The notes under the pieces are model-generated. The model was not told where the DNA came from. It did not search any database and saw only the letters and a list, made by a program, of their open reading frames with translations. 63,029 bases of DNA, taken from Helicobacteraceae bacterium (GTDB taxonomy: Bacteria; Campylobacterota; Campylobacteria; Campylobacterales; Sulfurimonadaceae). Location of the stretch: positions 1 to 63,029 of the forward strand of contig WFNF01000081.1 in assembly GCA_015488775.1 (NCBI GenBank). Direction: 5' to 3'. Shown here piece by piece: positions 25,417 to 34,348 of this stretch; the stretch's first letter is position 1, and each line of letters starts with the position of its first letter. The position numbers and the translations under genes were made by a program.

Positions 25417-28089
25417 ATGGCAACTACATCACAGATAGAGAAGAGTGTAAAGAAAGTTATAGATAACCTCTCTAGTGATGAGTTCATATTTGACCTACTA
25501 TCTGCTTATGATGTGGCTGACTCTCGTATTAAACGACTGAGAACTGGTGATAGAAACAAGCTTGATACTATTGGGGAACTCGATGCTTCTACCCTCAAGC
25601 TTTTTTTCAAAGTCGCTCCTACTAATGAACTCCATGCTATCATAGATGAGCTAAGCACTAAATATAAAACTGAAAAGAAGCCACCTCGCTTTGCAATCGT
25701 TACAGACTACAAAACAATTCTCGCTGTTGATACAAAAACTGAAGACACACTTGATGTAGCTATAACTGAACTTGCTAAATACTACGACTTTTTTCTTCCA
25801 CTTGCAGGAATGGAAAAAGCTCAGATAGTCAATGAAAATCCAGCGGATGTAAAAGCTGCCCAGAAGATGGCGAAACTCTATGATGAGATTGCTAAAGATA
25901 ATGAGATTAAGAGTGAAGAGGAGGTTCATGCTCTCAATGTATTTCTTATCAGGCTACTGTTTTGTTACTTCGCTGAAGATAGTAATATATTTACTGACAA
26001 TCAATTTACCAATGCCATTGAACAACACACACAAGAGGATGGTTCAGATTTGGATGAGTATATTATTCGTCTCTTTGAACTGCTCGATATTGAGAAACGA
26101 CCTGCTGACCTGAGCGAACATCTCAAAGCCTTTCCTTATGTAAATGGTGGACTTTTTAGAACCAGGTGCAATGTGCCAAAGTTTACAGCAAAGTCTCGCC
26201 GTATCATGGTAGAAGTTGGGACACTAGACTGGTCTGACATCAATCCTGATATATTTGGTTCGATGATACAAGCTGTTATAACAGATGAACATCGTGGTGG
26301 AATGGGGATGCACTATACCTCTGTTCCTAACATCATGAAAGTTATAGAACCTCTCTTCTTAGACTCACTCTATGAGGAGTTTGAAGCTTCTAAAACAAGT
26401 AAAGCAAAACTACAAAAGCTCCAAGAACGACTAGCAAGTCTTAAAATATTTGATCCTGCTTGTGGTAGTGGTAACTTTCTTATCATTGCATACAAAGAGT
26501 TAAGAGTATTAGAGATAAAGATACTCAAACAAATAGATGCACTCTCAGGAAAGCAACAAAGTTTTTTGTCACTATCTTCAACGATTGAGCTTACACAGTT
26601 CTATGGCATAGAACTAGATGATTTTGCACATGAGGTAGCTATACTCTCTCTTTGGCTTACAGAGCATCAGATGAATGTAGCTTTTTTCAAAGAGTTTGGT
26701 CAGACTGCACCACCACTTCCACTTCCAGAGGGTGGGCATATTGTTCATGGTAATGCTACTAGGTTAGACTGGGAAGAAGTGTGTCCTAAAGAGGATGGGG
26801 ATGAGATTTATATACTTGGGAATCCTCCTTATCTCGGTTCCAGAAATCAAGAAAAAAGTCATAAAGAAGACATGGAACTTATTTTAGGACATATCAAAGA
26901 CTATAAAAAATTAGATTATATAGCTTGTTGGTTTTATACAGGTGCTAGATATATCGATAATATTAATGCTAAATTGGCATTTGTTACTACTAACTCTATT
27001 TCTCAGGGAGAACAAGTGGTTGCGATATGGCCTTCTGTTCTCAATGATAATCTTGAAATTAACTTTGCACATCAATCATTCAAATGGACAAATAATGCAA
27101 AAGGAAATGCTGGTGTAACAGTGGCTATCATAGGAATATCAAATAAAAGCAAAGAGGATAGAATTCTTATAAACAAATCTATTGCTCAAAATGTAAAAGA
27201 AATAAATCCTTATTTAGTTGCAGGAAAAACAGCATATATTAAGAAAAGAACAAAAACATTATCCTCCATTCCAAAGATGACATATGGTAACTACACGGGA
27301 GGATGCAATGCACTTTTGCTTACTCCAAGTGAGGCAAATGAATTAATATCTTCGAATAAAGATGCAGAACAATTTATTAGAAAATTAAGTGGAGCAGCTG
27401 AATTTATTCAAGGAAAAGATAGGTTTTGCTTGTGGATTTCAAATGAAACTAAAGATATAGCCCTTACAATTCCAAGTATAATGGAGAGAGTTGAAAAGGT
27501 TAGACTCAATAGACTTGCAAGTAAAGATTCTAATTTGAATAAACTAGCAGCAAGACCACATCAATTTAGAGATTTAAGTGAAGCAAAAATATCTTCTATT
27601 ATTATCCCAAATGTATCATCTGAACGGAGGGAATATATACCAATAGGCTTTTTAGATGCAGATACGATTATCGCTAATTCAGCAAGTGCCATATATGATG
27701 CAGAACCATGGATATTTGCATTAGTAACATCAAAAATGCACATGACATGGATGAGAACTGTTGCTGGAAGGTTAGAAGAGCGTTACCGCTACTCATCAGC
27801 TCTCGTTTACAATACCTTCCCTTTCCCAGATATCAGTGAAAAACAAAAAGAAGAACTAAGCGAACATGTCTTCAATATCCTAGATGAAAGAGAACAACAT
27901 TCAGAAAAAACACTAGCTCAACTCTATGATCCAGATAAAATGCCAGAGGGACTTAGAGAAGCCCACCATCAACTAGACCTAGCCATAGAGAGATGCTACC
28001 GCAAAAAACCATTCACCAGCGATGAAGAACGACTTGAGTATCTGTTTAAACTGTATGAAGAGATGGTTAAACAGGAGGCTCGTAGATAA
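25417..28089 (+). CDS. DNA methyltransferase (MmeI-like class, apparently without nuclease domain)
   Basis: 890 residues. The SAM-binding motif FDPACGSGNF (~345) and the catalytic gamma-class adenine-N6 motif GNPPYLGSRN (~468) are intact, with MGMHYTSVPNIMKVIEPLF before them and a target-recognition-like C-terminal region (AGRLEERYRYSSALVYNTFP). The N-terminal ~150 residues (RFAIVTDYKTILAVDT, FFLPLAGMEKAQ) resemble the spacer of MmeI-like enzymes, but I see no PD-(D/E)xK nuclease motif. Expected activity is m6A modification of a specific site. AAGGATACTCTT precedes the ATG. It overlaps the next gene (TAATG), and cleavage may be supplied by the downstream helicase and GIY-YIG proteins. Confidence 0.88.
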   Translation: MATTSQIEKSVKKVIDNLSSDEFIFDLLSAYDVADSRIKRLRTGDRNKLDTIGELDASTLKLFFKVAPTNELHAIIDELSTKYKTEKKPPRFAIVTDYKTILAVDTKTEDTLDVAITELAKYYDFFLPLAGMEKAQIVNENPADVKAAQKMAKLYDEIAKDNEIKSEEEVHALNVFLIRLLFCYFAEDSNIFTDNQFTNAIEQHTQEDGSDLDEYIIRLFELLDIEKRPADLSEHLKAFPYVNGGLFRTRCNVPKFTAKSRRIMVEVGTLDWSDINPDIFGSMIQAVITDEHRGGMGMHYTSVPNIMKVIEPLFLDSLYEEFEASKTSKAKLQKLQERLASLKIFDPACGSGNFLIIAYKELRVLEIKILKQIDALSGKQQSFLSLSSTIELTQFYGIELDDFAHEVAILSLWLTEHQMNVAFFKEFGQTAPPLPLPEGGHIVHGNATRLDWEEVCPKEDGDEIYILGNPPYLGSRNQEKSHKEDMELILGHIKDYKKLDYIACWFYTGARYIDNINAKLAFVTTNSISQGEQVVAIWPSVLNDNLEINFAHQSFKWTNNAKGNAGVTVAIIGISNKSKEDRILINKSIAQNVKEINPYLVAGKTAYIKKRTKTLSSIPKMTYGNYTGGCNALLLTPSEANELISSNKDAEQFIRKLSGAAEFIQGKDRFCLWISNETKDIALTIPSIMERVEKVRLNRLASKDSNLNKLAARPHQFRDLSEAKISSIIIPNVSSERREYIPIGFLDADTIIANSASAIYDAEPWIFALVTSKMHMTWMRTVAGRLEERYRYSSALVYNTFPFPDISEKQKEELSEHVFNILDEREQHSEKTLAQLYDPDKMPEGLREAHHQLDLAIERCYRKKPFTSDEERLEYLFKLYEEMVKQEARR

Positions 28090-29873
28090 TGACTCAGTCT
28101 TGGTTTGAGATGAATGACATTCGCACTAAAAAGTTTGCTAAAACTATATGGGTACCTATCAGAGCACTTCAGACATTGAGTGAATCAGGGAAGTATGCTT
28201 ACCATGGATATGTTGAAGAATTCTTTGGATGTGGTAGTATTGCAGTAAAAATAGAAAACAAAGATAAAGCACTAAAACTTAGTTGGTCGGATGTAGGTAG
28301 CAGCAGTGATAACAGAGGTTACTATGATAGTGGCGAATATACTCCAGCAGATGTATTTACATCTTTTAGTGATATATCAGCTATTCACTTGGTACTCGAT
28401 CAGCATATCAATAGTATTGATAAGAGAGAATGGCATCTCAGTCAAGATTTTGTAACTACATTAGGTCTATTAAGAGAAGGGGATATATGGATTTCTCCAA
28501 ATGAAGGCTATATTGAAGTAGCGAAACTAACTAGAAATAAAGATGGTGAACCATGTTTGATGGAAGTAAGAGCTGAACATTTAAAAGATTACTTATGTGC
28601 TAGGAATATGGGACTATATATATCCGCATACTATAGTCGAGCTGCGGTTGTAGATAATGATTCTTTCTTAACTTGGACAAATAACGATATAGAAGAAGTC
28701 AAGGATGCTGTTCGTTGGTCTGGAAGAAAAATGGAAATTCATGAAGGAAACGGAAAACATTTTGGGAGTCATGCATCAGTGATGCATGTAGGTAGAACAA
28801 GTGCTGATGGAAGTGATGATATACCTGATATTTCAGAGCTTCCTACGAATGAGAACAGTGTAACTTCAACTTGGGAAAAAACATTTGATGGTCGTAAACT
28901 CTTTCGTATTGATGGAGAAGTCTGGGCAGATGAATGGATTAACCCTGCGAAATTAAGTCCAAGAATTAAATATGACAAGCCAACTCCCACTATATTTTTT
29001 ATTGTAGATGAAGAAGGAACTAAGGAAAATAGAGAGACATTGAAGCATGGTGGTAAATGGCTGTGGTTTAAGCCTGATGTTATTATGGCTTTGTCTCATA
29101 GAAGAGGTGGTTCATTAGGATGGTATACAGCACATACTGGTACGGTAGGATGCTCTCCAGATAATAGAGTCCACTTTGGAATTAATAGTATTGGTCTAGT
29201 AAATGTTTATGCAAAAGATATAGCTCTACTACCTGAATGGCAACAACAAATATGGTCTGGTTACAATATTAGTCCTGAAGGTGGCGTGTCTGATGAATTA
29301 TCGGCATCTCAAGTACATGCTGTTCCTGCAAGTACACAAGCTCCTGAAGCTTATTTGTTTCAAGGTATAGAGCAATTAAATCAACTTGCAAAAAAGAATC
29401 TTGGTATTACTTTGTTTAGAGAGCATGAGTATATTACAGAATTAAAAAGTAAAATACATAGATTTAGAGCTATCGATGATGCTGGGTTGTATGCTTTAGC
29501 TAAAGACATAGCTAGGATAACTGCTGATAGTTTGAATGTATCAGATATACAAAGTGTAGTTCCAGAAGCAAAAAAATCTAAACTTGGCTCTTTGAAGTCA
29601 TTAGAAAAGTTACTAGCTTCAAAAATAGATAAAGATGTTGCCCGGGCTATGATGTCATCACTTATAGGTGTTTATGAACTTAGACTTGCTGATGCACACT
29701 TACCTAAATCAACAATTGATGATGCTTTTGAATTACTTAAAATAGATAGAGGCAAGCCTATAGCTTTTCAGGGCTATCAAATGCTATCCGCATGTGTATC
29801 AAGTATTTATGGAGTTATCCAAGTGATTAAGCATTGGAACTCAATTGTTAGTACAGGAGATAATAATGAGTAG
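28089..29873 (+). CDS. Unknown protein in the methyltransferase operon
   Basis: 594 residues. I do not recognise a family. Visible features are an aromatic- and Gly-rich N-terminal half (FFGCGSIAVKIENKDKALKL, WISPNEGYIEVAKL), a histidine-rich segment HEGNGKHFGSHASVMHVGR near residue 220, and a helical C-terminal quarter. No membrane segments or signal peptide. Its start overlaps the methyltransferase stop (TAATG) and its end overlaps the Fic start (ATGAGTAG), so it is translated as part of the operon. A role in target recognition or as a system effector is inference from context only. Confidence 0.7.
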   Translation: MTQSWFEMNDIRTKKFAKTIWVPIRALQTLSESGKYAYHGYVEEFFGCGSIAVKIENKDKALKLSWSDVGSSSDNRGYYDSGEYTPADVFTSFSDISAIHLVLDQHINSIDKREWHLSQDFVTTLGLLREGDIWISPNEGYIEVAKLTRNKDGEPCLMEVRAEHLKDYLCARNMGLYISAYYSRAAVVDNDSFLTWTNNDIEEVKDAVRWSGRKMEIHEGNGKHFGSHASVMHVGRTSADGSDDIPDISELPTNENSVTSTWEKTFDGRKLFRIDGEVWADEWINPAKLSPRIKYDKPTPTIFFIVDEEGTKENRETLKHGGKWLWFKPDVIMALSHRRGGSLGWYTAHTGTVGCSPDNRVHFGINSIGLVNVYAKDIALLPEWQQQIWSGYNISPEGGVSDELSASQVHAVPASTQAPEAYLFQGIEQLNQLAKKNLGITLFREHEYITELKSKIHRFRAIDDAGLYALAKDIARITADSLNVSDIQSVVPEAKKSKLGSLKSLEKLLASKIDKDVARAMMSSLIGVYELRLADAHLPKSTIDDAFELLKIDRGKPIAFQGYQMLSACVSSIYGVIQVIKHWNSIVSTGDNNE

Positions 29874-30816
29874 CTATCAACCCCCGTACACCATAACATC
29901 AAAGATACTAAACCTCACAAGTAAGATTACTGAGAGCATGTCAGAACTCAAACATAACGCTGGTCAAAACATCACTCCTATGCTAAGAAAAAAGAACCGT
30001 ATAAAAACACTAGCTGGGACACTAGAGATTGAAGGGAACTTCTTAGGGGAAGAGAAGATTACAGCTCTGCTAGATGGTAAAAGAGTTCTTGGAACCATAC
30101 CAGAGATAGCAGAGGTTGAGGGAGCTATACGAGCCTACCAAGAGTTAGAGAATTATCGTTTTGATGATATAAATGATCTGCTACATGCACACAAAATACT
30201 GATGAGTGAGATATTAACAACAGTGGGGGCATTTAGAAGTTCAAATGTAAGGGTTGGCGAGCATATAGCACCACAGGCTCATTTAGTTCCAGAGCTAATG
30301 ACACAGCTTTTTGATTGGCTAAAAGAGAGTGAAGAGCATATGCTTCTCAAATCATGTGTCTTTCACTACGAGTTCGAGTTTATACACCCCTTTTCAGATG
30401 GAAATGGTCGTATGGGAAGGCTATGGCAAAGTGTTATGTTACATTACTATAATCCTCTTTTTTCCAGTTTGCCTACAGAGAGTATTGTAAGAGATTACCA
30501 AGAAGAGTATTACAAAGCACTTGAGGATGCAACTAAAATGGGTGAAAGCACCCCGTTTATAGAGTTTATGTTAGAGATGATACTACAGGCGATTTTAAAG
30601 GTCGGTAATGAAGTCGGTAATAAGGTCGGTAATCTTACAGAAAATCAGATGATGATAGTACAAATGATGAAAGAGAACTCCAAAATATCTGCAAAGCTTT
30701 TATCTGAAGCAGTAGGTATATCGGTAAGAAAGATAGAAGAGAATGTAGCTAAATTAAAGAAGCTAGGTATCATAGAACGAGTTGGTGGCACTCGTGGACA
30801 TTGGGAAGTAAAGTAA
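29866..30816 (+). CDS. Fic-family protein with N-terminal autoinhibition and C-terminal HTH
   Basis: 316 residues. The Fic core motif HPFSDGNGRMGR (~174-185) is complete, so AMP transfer to a target hydroxyl is expected. An N-terminal inhibitory helix motif TLEIEGN (TxxxEG, ~52-57) places it in the class II, self-inhibited group. After a VGNEVGNKVGN repeat linker there is a winged-helix-like C-terminus (ISAKLLSEAVGISVRKIEEN). ATG 29866 with AGGAGA upstream is chosen over the TTG at 29845. Its insertion between methyltransferase and helicase genes is unusual; it may regulate the system or act as a toxin. Confidence 0.9.
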   Translation: MSSYQPPYTITSKILNLTSKITESMSELKHNAGQNITPMLRKKNRIKTLAGTLEIEGNFLGEEKITALLDGKRVLGTIPEIAEVEGAIRAYQELENYRFDDINDLLHAHKILMSEILTTVGAFRSSNVRVGEHIAPQAHLVPELMTQLFDWLKESEEHMLLKSCVFHYEFEFIHPFSDGNGRMGRLWQSVMLHYYNPLFSSLPTESIVRDYQEEYYKALEDATKMGESTPFIEFMLEMILQAILKVGNEVGNKVGNLTENQMMIVQMMKENSKISAKLLSEAVGISVRKIEENVAKLKKLGIIERVGGTRGHWEVK

Positions 30817-30908
30817 TAAAAATAGAAACTGGATACCGTCTAAGCAGATAAATCACAGACAAGTTTAGACACTTTTTAGCCAATTGAAACAAACCTTAAA
30901 GGAAAAGT

Positions 30909-32831
30909 ATGACTAATATTGTAAATGTAGAGTATGCACAAACTGGAGAGAGTAAATCAACTAACGAGTATGGTATGAGAGACATGCAAGCTAAAGCTTA
31001 TGAGGCTAGAGACTCTCAGTATCTTTTGCTCAAAGCTCCTCCTGCTTCTGGTAAATCACGAGCTTTAATGTTTATAGCCTTAGACAAACTCATAAATCAA
31101 GGCATAAAAAAAGTCATTGTTGCTGTTCCTGAACGCTCAATTGGTGGTTCATTTGCTACTACAAAACTAAGTGAACATGGATTTTATACTGATTGGGAAG
31201 TAGATGATAAAAATAATCTTTGTACTTCAGGTTCAGATAAGAGTAAGGTGCAAGCATTTATCAACTTCCTAGAAGGAGATGAAAAGGTACTTATCTGTAC
31301 TCATGCCACACTTCGCTTTGCATTTGAAAAACTAGATGAAAAAAAGTTTGATAACACTCTTTTAGCGATAGATGAGTTTCATCATGTATCAGCTGATGGA
31401 GACAATCGCTTAGGTGAGCTCATAAGATTAGTGATGCAAAAGTCTACAGTCAACATTGTTGCCATGACAGGTTCTTTTTTCCGAGGAGATAGTGTACCGA
31501 TTTTACTTCCTGAAGATGAAGCTAAGTTTTCTAAAGTTACTTACAACTACTACGAACAGCTCAATGGATATGAGCACCTAAAATCACTAGGAATTGGTTA
31601 CCATTTCTACCAAGGTCGATACACTTCTGCAATAGGCGAGATACTAGATACTGACAAAAAAACAATACTCCATATTCCAAATGTGAATTCAGCAGAATCA
31701 ACAAGAGATAAATATAAAGAAGTTGATACAATTATTGACATTATTGGTAAAGTAGTAAAAGAAGATGACAATAAAATTATTCATGTAAAACGGCATAGTG
31801 ATGGAAAAATCATCAAAGTTGCTGATTTAGTAGAAGATGATGCAAAGTCCAGAGCGACAATAGATGCATATCTTAGTGTTCATCGGAATATTGATGATTT
31901 AGACTTGATTATTGCATTAGGTAAAGCAAAAGAGGGATTTGATTGGCCGTACTGTGAGCATGCTCTTACTGTTGGGTATAGAAGTTCACTGACTGAAATC
32001 ATACAGATAATTGGTCGTGCAACTCGTGATAGTGACAATAAAACCCATGCCCAGTTTACGAATCTTATTGCTCAGCCAGATGCACAAGATAGTGAAGTGA
32101 AAATATCAGTGAACAATATGCTCAAAGCTATAACAGCATCATTGCTTATGGAACAAGTTTTAGCTCCAAATTTTAAATTTAAGCCACGATTTGATAATGA
32201 CAAAGAGAAAGCTAAGCCTGGGGAGATGAAGATAAGAGGGTTTAAAAAACCAAGCACTAAAAGAGTTGAACAGATTATAGAATCAGACTTAAATGATCTC
32301 AAAGCAGCAATACTTCAAGATGATAAGATGCTCAAAGCTATGCCAGGGAATATTGACCCCGAAGTGATGAATAAGGTACTTATTCCAAAGATTATTCAAG
32401 TGAAGTATCCTGATTTGAATGATGATGAAGTTGAAGAGTTAAGACAACATGTAGTGGTTGATTCTGTTGTCAAAAATGGAGAAATTAAAGAGAGTGGTGG
32501 GAAGCAGTTTATTTCAATGGCAGGTAAATTTGTCAATATTGATGAGCTCAACATTGACCTTATAGATAGTGTAAATCCATTTCAAAGAGCCTTTGAAATA
32601 CTCTCGAAGTCTGTAACAACGAAAGTGCTACATTTAATTCAGGAGTCCATAGCTTCCACAAGAATCACTATGGATTTTGAGGAAGCAAAGATACTATGGC
32701 CAAAGATTCAGAAGTTCATTAAAGAAAATGGAGCTGAACCAAGTTTAAACTCCAATGACCCGCAAGAGTTACGAATGGCTGAGTGTATAGTATATCTCAA
32801 AGAAGAGAAGAGAAAACGAAATGCTGGATAA
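30909..32831 (+). CDS. SF2 DEAD/DEAH-type helicase
   Basis: 640 residues. Helicase motif I is APPASGKSRA (K49), motif II is LLAIDEFHHV (~155), motif III-like MTGSFF, and motif VI is QIIGRATRDSDNK. The acidic and repetitive C-terminal third is unassigned. Similarity is to the translocase subunits found beside T5orf172/GIY-YIG proteins in restriction-like operons. AAAGGAAAAGT precedes the ATG, 92 bases after fic. The last 11 bases overlap the nuclease-like gene, so the two are coupled and probably work together. Confidence 0.88.
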   Translation: MTNIVNVEYAQTGESKSTNEYGMRDMQAKAYEARDSQYLLLKAPPASGKSRALMFIALDKLINQGIKKVIVAVPERSIGGSFATTKLSEHGFYTDWEVDDKNNLCTSGSDKSKVQAFINFLEGDEKVLICTHATLRFAFEKLDEKKFDNTLLAIDEFHHVSADGDNRLGELIRLVMQKSTVNIVAMTGSFFRGDSVPILLPEDEAKFSKVTYNYYEQLNGYEHLKSLGIGYHFYQGRYTSAIGEILDTDKKTILHIPNVNSAESTRDKYKEVDTIIDIIGKVVKEDDNKIIHVKRHSDGKIIKVADLVEDDAKSRATIDAYLSVHRNIDDLDLIIALGKAKEGFDWPYCEHALTVGYRSSLTEIIQIIGRATRDSDNKTHAQFTNLIAQPDAQDSEVKISVNNMLKAITASLLMEQVLAPNFKFKPRFDNDKEKAKPGEMKIRGFKKPSTKRVEQIIESDLNDLKAAILQDDKMLKAMPGNIDPEVMNKVLIPKIIQVKYPDLNDDEVEELRQHVVVDSVVKNGEIKESGGKQFISMAGKFVNIDELNIDLIDSVNPFQRAFEILSKSVTTKVLHLIQESIASTRITMDFEEAKILWPKIQKFIKENGAEPSLNSNDPQELRMAECIVYLKEEKRKRNAG

Positions 32832-33993
32832 AGATAGTGTACTAGATGAGATATTTTCTAGTGATGCTGATGGAATATTAGATACAAAACCAAAAGCAAC
32901 ACCAGCTCAAAATGAAGACCAGAGGCTTGTATCCACCTTTGAAGAGATAAATATATTTGTTGATGAGCATGGGAAAGAACCAATTAGAAATATGGCAGAT
33001 ATGCATGAAGCCAAGTTGTTTTCTAGACTAAAAGGTCTTAGAGAGCAAGAGGATAAAATTGAACAGTTAAGAGAACATGATAGGCATGGGCTTTTTGAGG
33101 CTGAAGAAGAGATAGAAATTAACTCTATAGATGATATTTTTGGTGGAGATGATTTTGGCTTACTTGAAGATGAGGAAGATATTTTTACACTCACTCATGT
33201 AGAAAAATATGATGCAAATAAAGCTAAAGCAGATTTTGTGGCAACTCGAGATAAGTGTGAAGAGTTTGAGAAGTATGAAGATTTGTTTAAAGAGTGTCAA
33301 GCAGACTTAAGAGAAAATAGACGAAAATTAGTACCATCCATCGAGAGACAGTTACATGTAGGAACTTTTTGTGTGTTAGATGGTGTCTTGCTTTACATAA
33401 CTGAAATAAAACATGCCCAAAGAGGAAACAGCAACAAGCTAAATAGAAGAACCTTACTGATATTTGAAAATGGAACTCAATCAAGAATGCTCCTCAGATC
33501 ACTAGGAAAGAGACTTAAAGATAGTGGGAAAATGGTAACAGCTCGTGAAGGTGAAGAGCTTGCAAATTTAAATCAAATATCAGCCGATGATGAATCTACA
33601 GGATATATTTATGTGCTGAAATCAAAAAGTGAAGATGATAGAATCAAGTCCAAAGCTAATTTATTCAAGATAGGTTTTTCATCTACTGCGATAAAAGAGA
33701 GAATTAAAAATGCAGAAAATGAACCAACATATTTGATGGCACCTGTTTCACTTGTAAGTGCTTACGAAACATATAATATGAATCCCCATAAGCTAGAGCA
33801 GTTAATGCACAGATTTTTTGGGAACTCTTGTCTGGATATTGATATTCAAGGAAATGATGGAAAGATACATAGACCTAGAGAGTGGTTTATAGCACCGATT
33901 GATGTTATAGAGAGTGCTATTGAGCTTATTATTTCTGGTTCCATCGTAGGTTATAGGTATGATACAGAGATAGAAAAGATAGTGCAAAACTAA
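32821..33993 (+). CDS. GIY-YIG (T5orf172-like) putative nuclease
   Basis: 390 residues. The C-terminal domain (~260-385) shows the GIY-like strand GYIYVLKS, the YIG-like LFKIGFS (~281), AENEPTYLMAPV, HRFFGNSCLDIDI and PREWFIAPIDVIE, which is the T5orf172 arrangement. The N-terminal ~150 residues are very acidic and probably a partner-binding region. Coupled by overlap to the helicase, it is the likely DNA-cleaving component of the operon. The catalytic residues beyond the GIY/YIG strands are not verified. Confidence 0.85.
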   Translation: MLDKDSVLDEIFSSDADGILDTKPKATPAQNEDQRLVSTFEEINIFVDEHGKEPIRNMADMHEAKLFSRLKGLREQEDKIEQLREHDRHGLFEAEEEIEINSIDDIFGGDDFGLLEDEEDIFTLTHVEKYDANKAKADFVATRDKCEEFEKYEDLFKECQADLRENRRKLVPSIERQLHVGTFCVLDGVLLYITEIKHAQRGNSNKLNRRTLLIFENGTQSRMLLRSLGKRLKDSGKMVTAREGEELANLNQISADDESTGYIYVLKSKSEDDRIKSKANLFKIGFSSTAIKERIKNAENEPTYLMAPVSLVSAYETYNMNPHKLEQLMHRFFGNSCLDIDIQGNDGKIHRPREWFIAPIDVIESAIELIISGSIVGYRYDTEIEKIVQN

Positions 33994-34035
33994 TGACAGC
34001 TACAAAGAATGAAGAACTAACATTTTACAAAAATT

Positions 34036-34100
34036 GTTCAGCAGAGAGTGTCATCGCGGCACCAGCGCTCACACGTTCAAGTCCTATTTTAGCAAGCAAA
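34036..34100 (+). pseudogene. Chimeric tRNA scar (tRNA-Arg(GCG) 5' part, tRNA-fMet 3' part)
   Basis: Bases 34056-34078 match the anticodon-to-T-arm part of tRNA-Arg(GCG) (GCGG.ACCAGCG.TCACACGTTC). From TTCAA at 34076 onward the sequence instead follows the 3' end of tRNA-fMet and its downstream flank (TTCAA.TCCT.TTT..GCAA.CAAATAATTTTTA). No cloverleaf forms. It marks the right end of the methyltransferase island and looks like a recombination junction at the conserved T-loop. Confidence 0.6.
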
Positions 34101-34124
34101 TAATTTTTATTTAGTTTACTTATA

Positions 34125-34150
34125 AATATTTCTTAACCTTTTTTATAATA
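34125..34150 (+). repeat. Copy 1 of a 26-bp promoter repeat
   Basis: Identical to 39143-39168 (AATATTTCTTAACCTTTTTT then ATAATA). In the second copy it precedes the intact tRNA-Arg(CCT), so it is probably that gene's promoter region, duplicated here. Confidence 0.75.
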
Positions 34151-34178
34151 CGCTAATAAGTCGTTATTGCTCTTACAA

Positions 34179-34237
34179 CTCCTTATCGCTCAACTGGATA
34201 AAGCAGTTCCATCCTGAGGGATAGCTCATGGTTCTAG
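34179..34237 (+). pseudogene. Truncated duplicate of tRNA-Arg(CCT)
   Basis: The first ~59 bases of the tRNA-Arg(CCT) at 39220 are present (acceptor 5' strand, D arm, anticodon loop ATCCTGA, start of the T arm), then homology stops inside the T-loop and the 3' acceptor strand is missing. It cannot fold as a tRNA. It retains a copy of the tRNA promoter region upstream. Confidence 0.8.
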
Positions 34238-34348
34238 TGTTTTAAGTATCCATTTTTTTTAATCTCAGTAAAAACTAAGATTCTATAAGCCTTAACTTAG
34301 ATAAAATACCACACTTATAAAATTTCAATGTCAAAAGGTTTAATTATA

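Noticed and set aside
24964-34083. Island as an intact integrative element
   Set aside because: tRNA border and partial repeat support past integration, but no integrase, recombinase, transposase or relaxase is visible.
34036-34100. Functional tRNA at the island end
   Set aside because: Only parts of two different tRNAs are present and no acceptor stem can form; listed as a scar instead.
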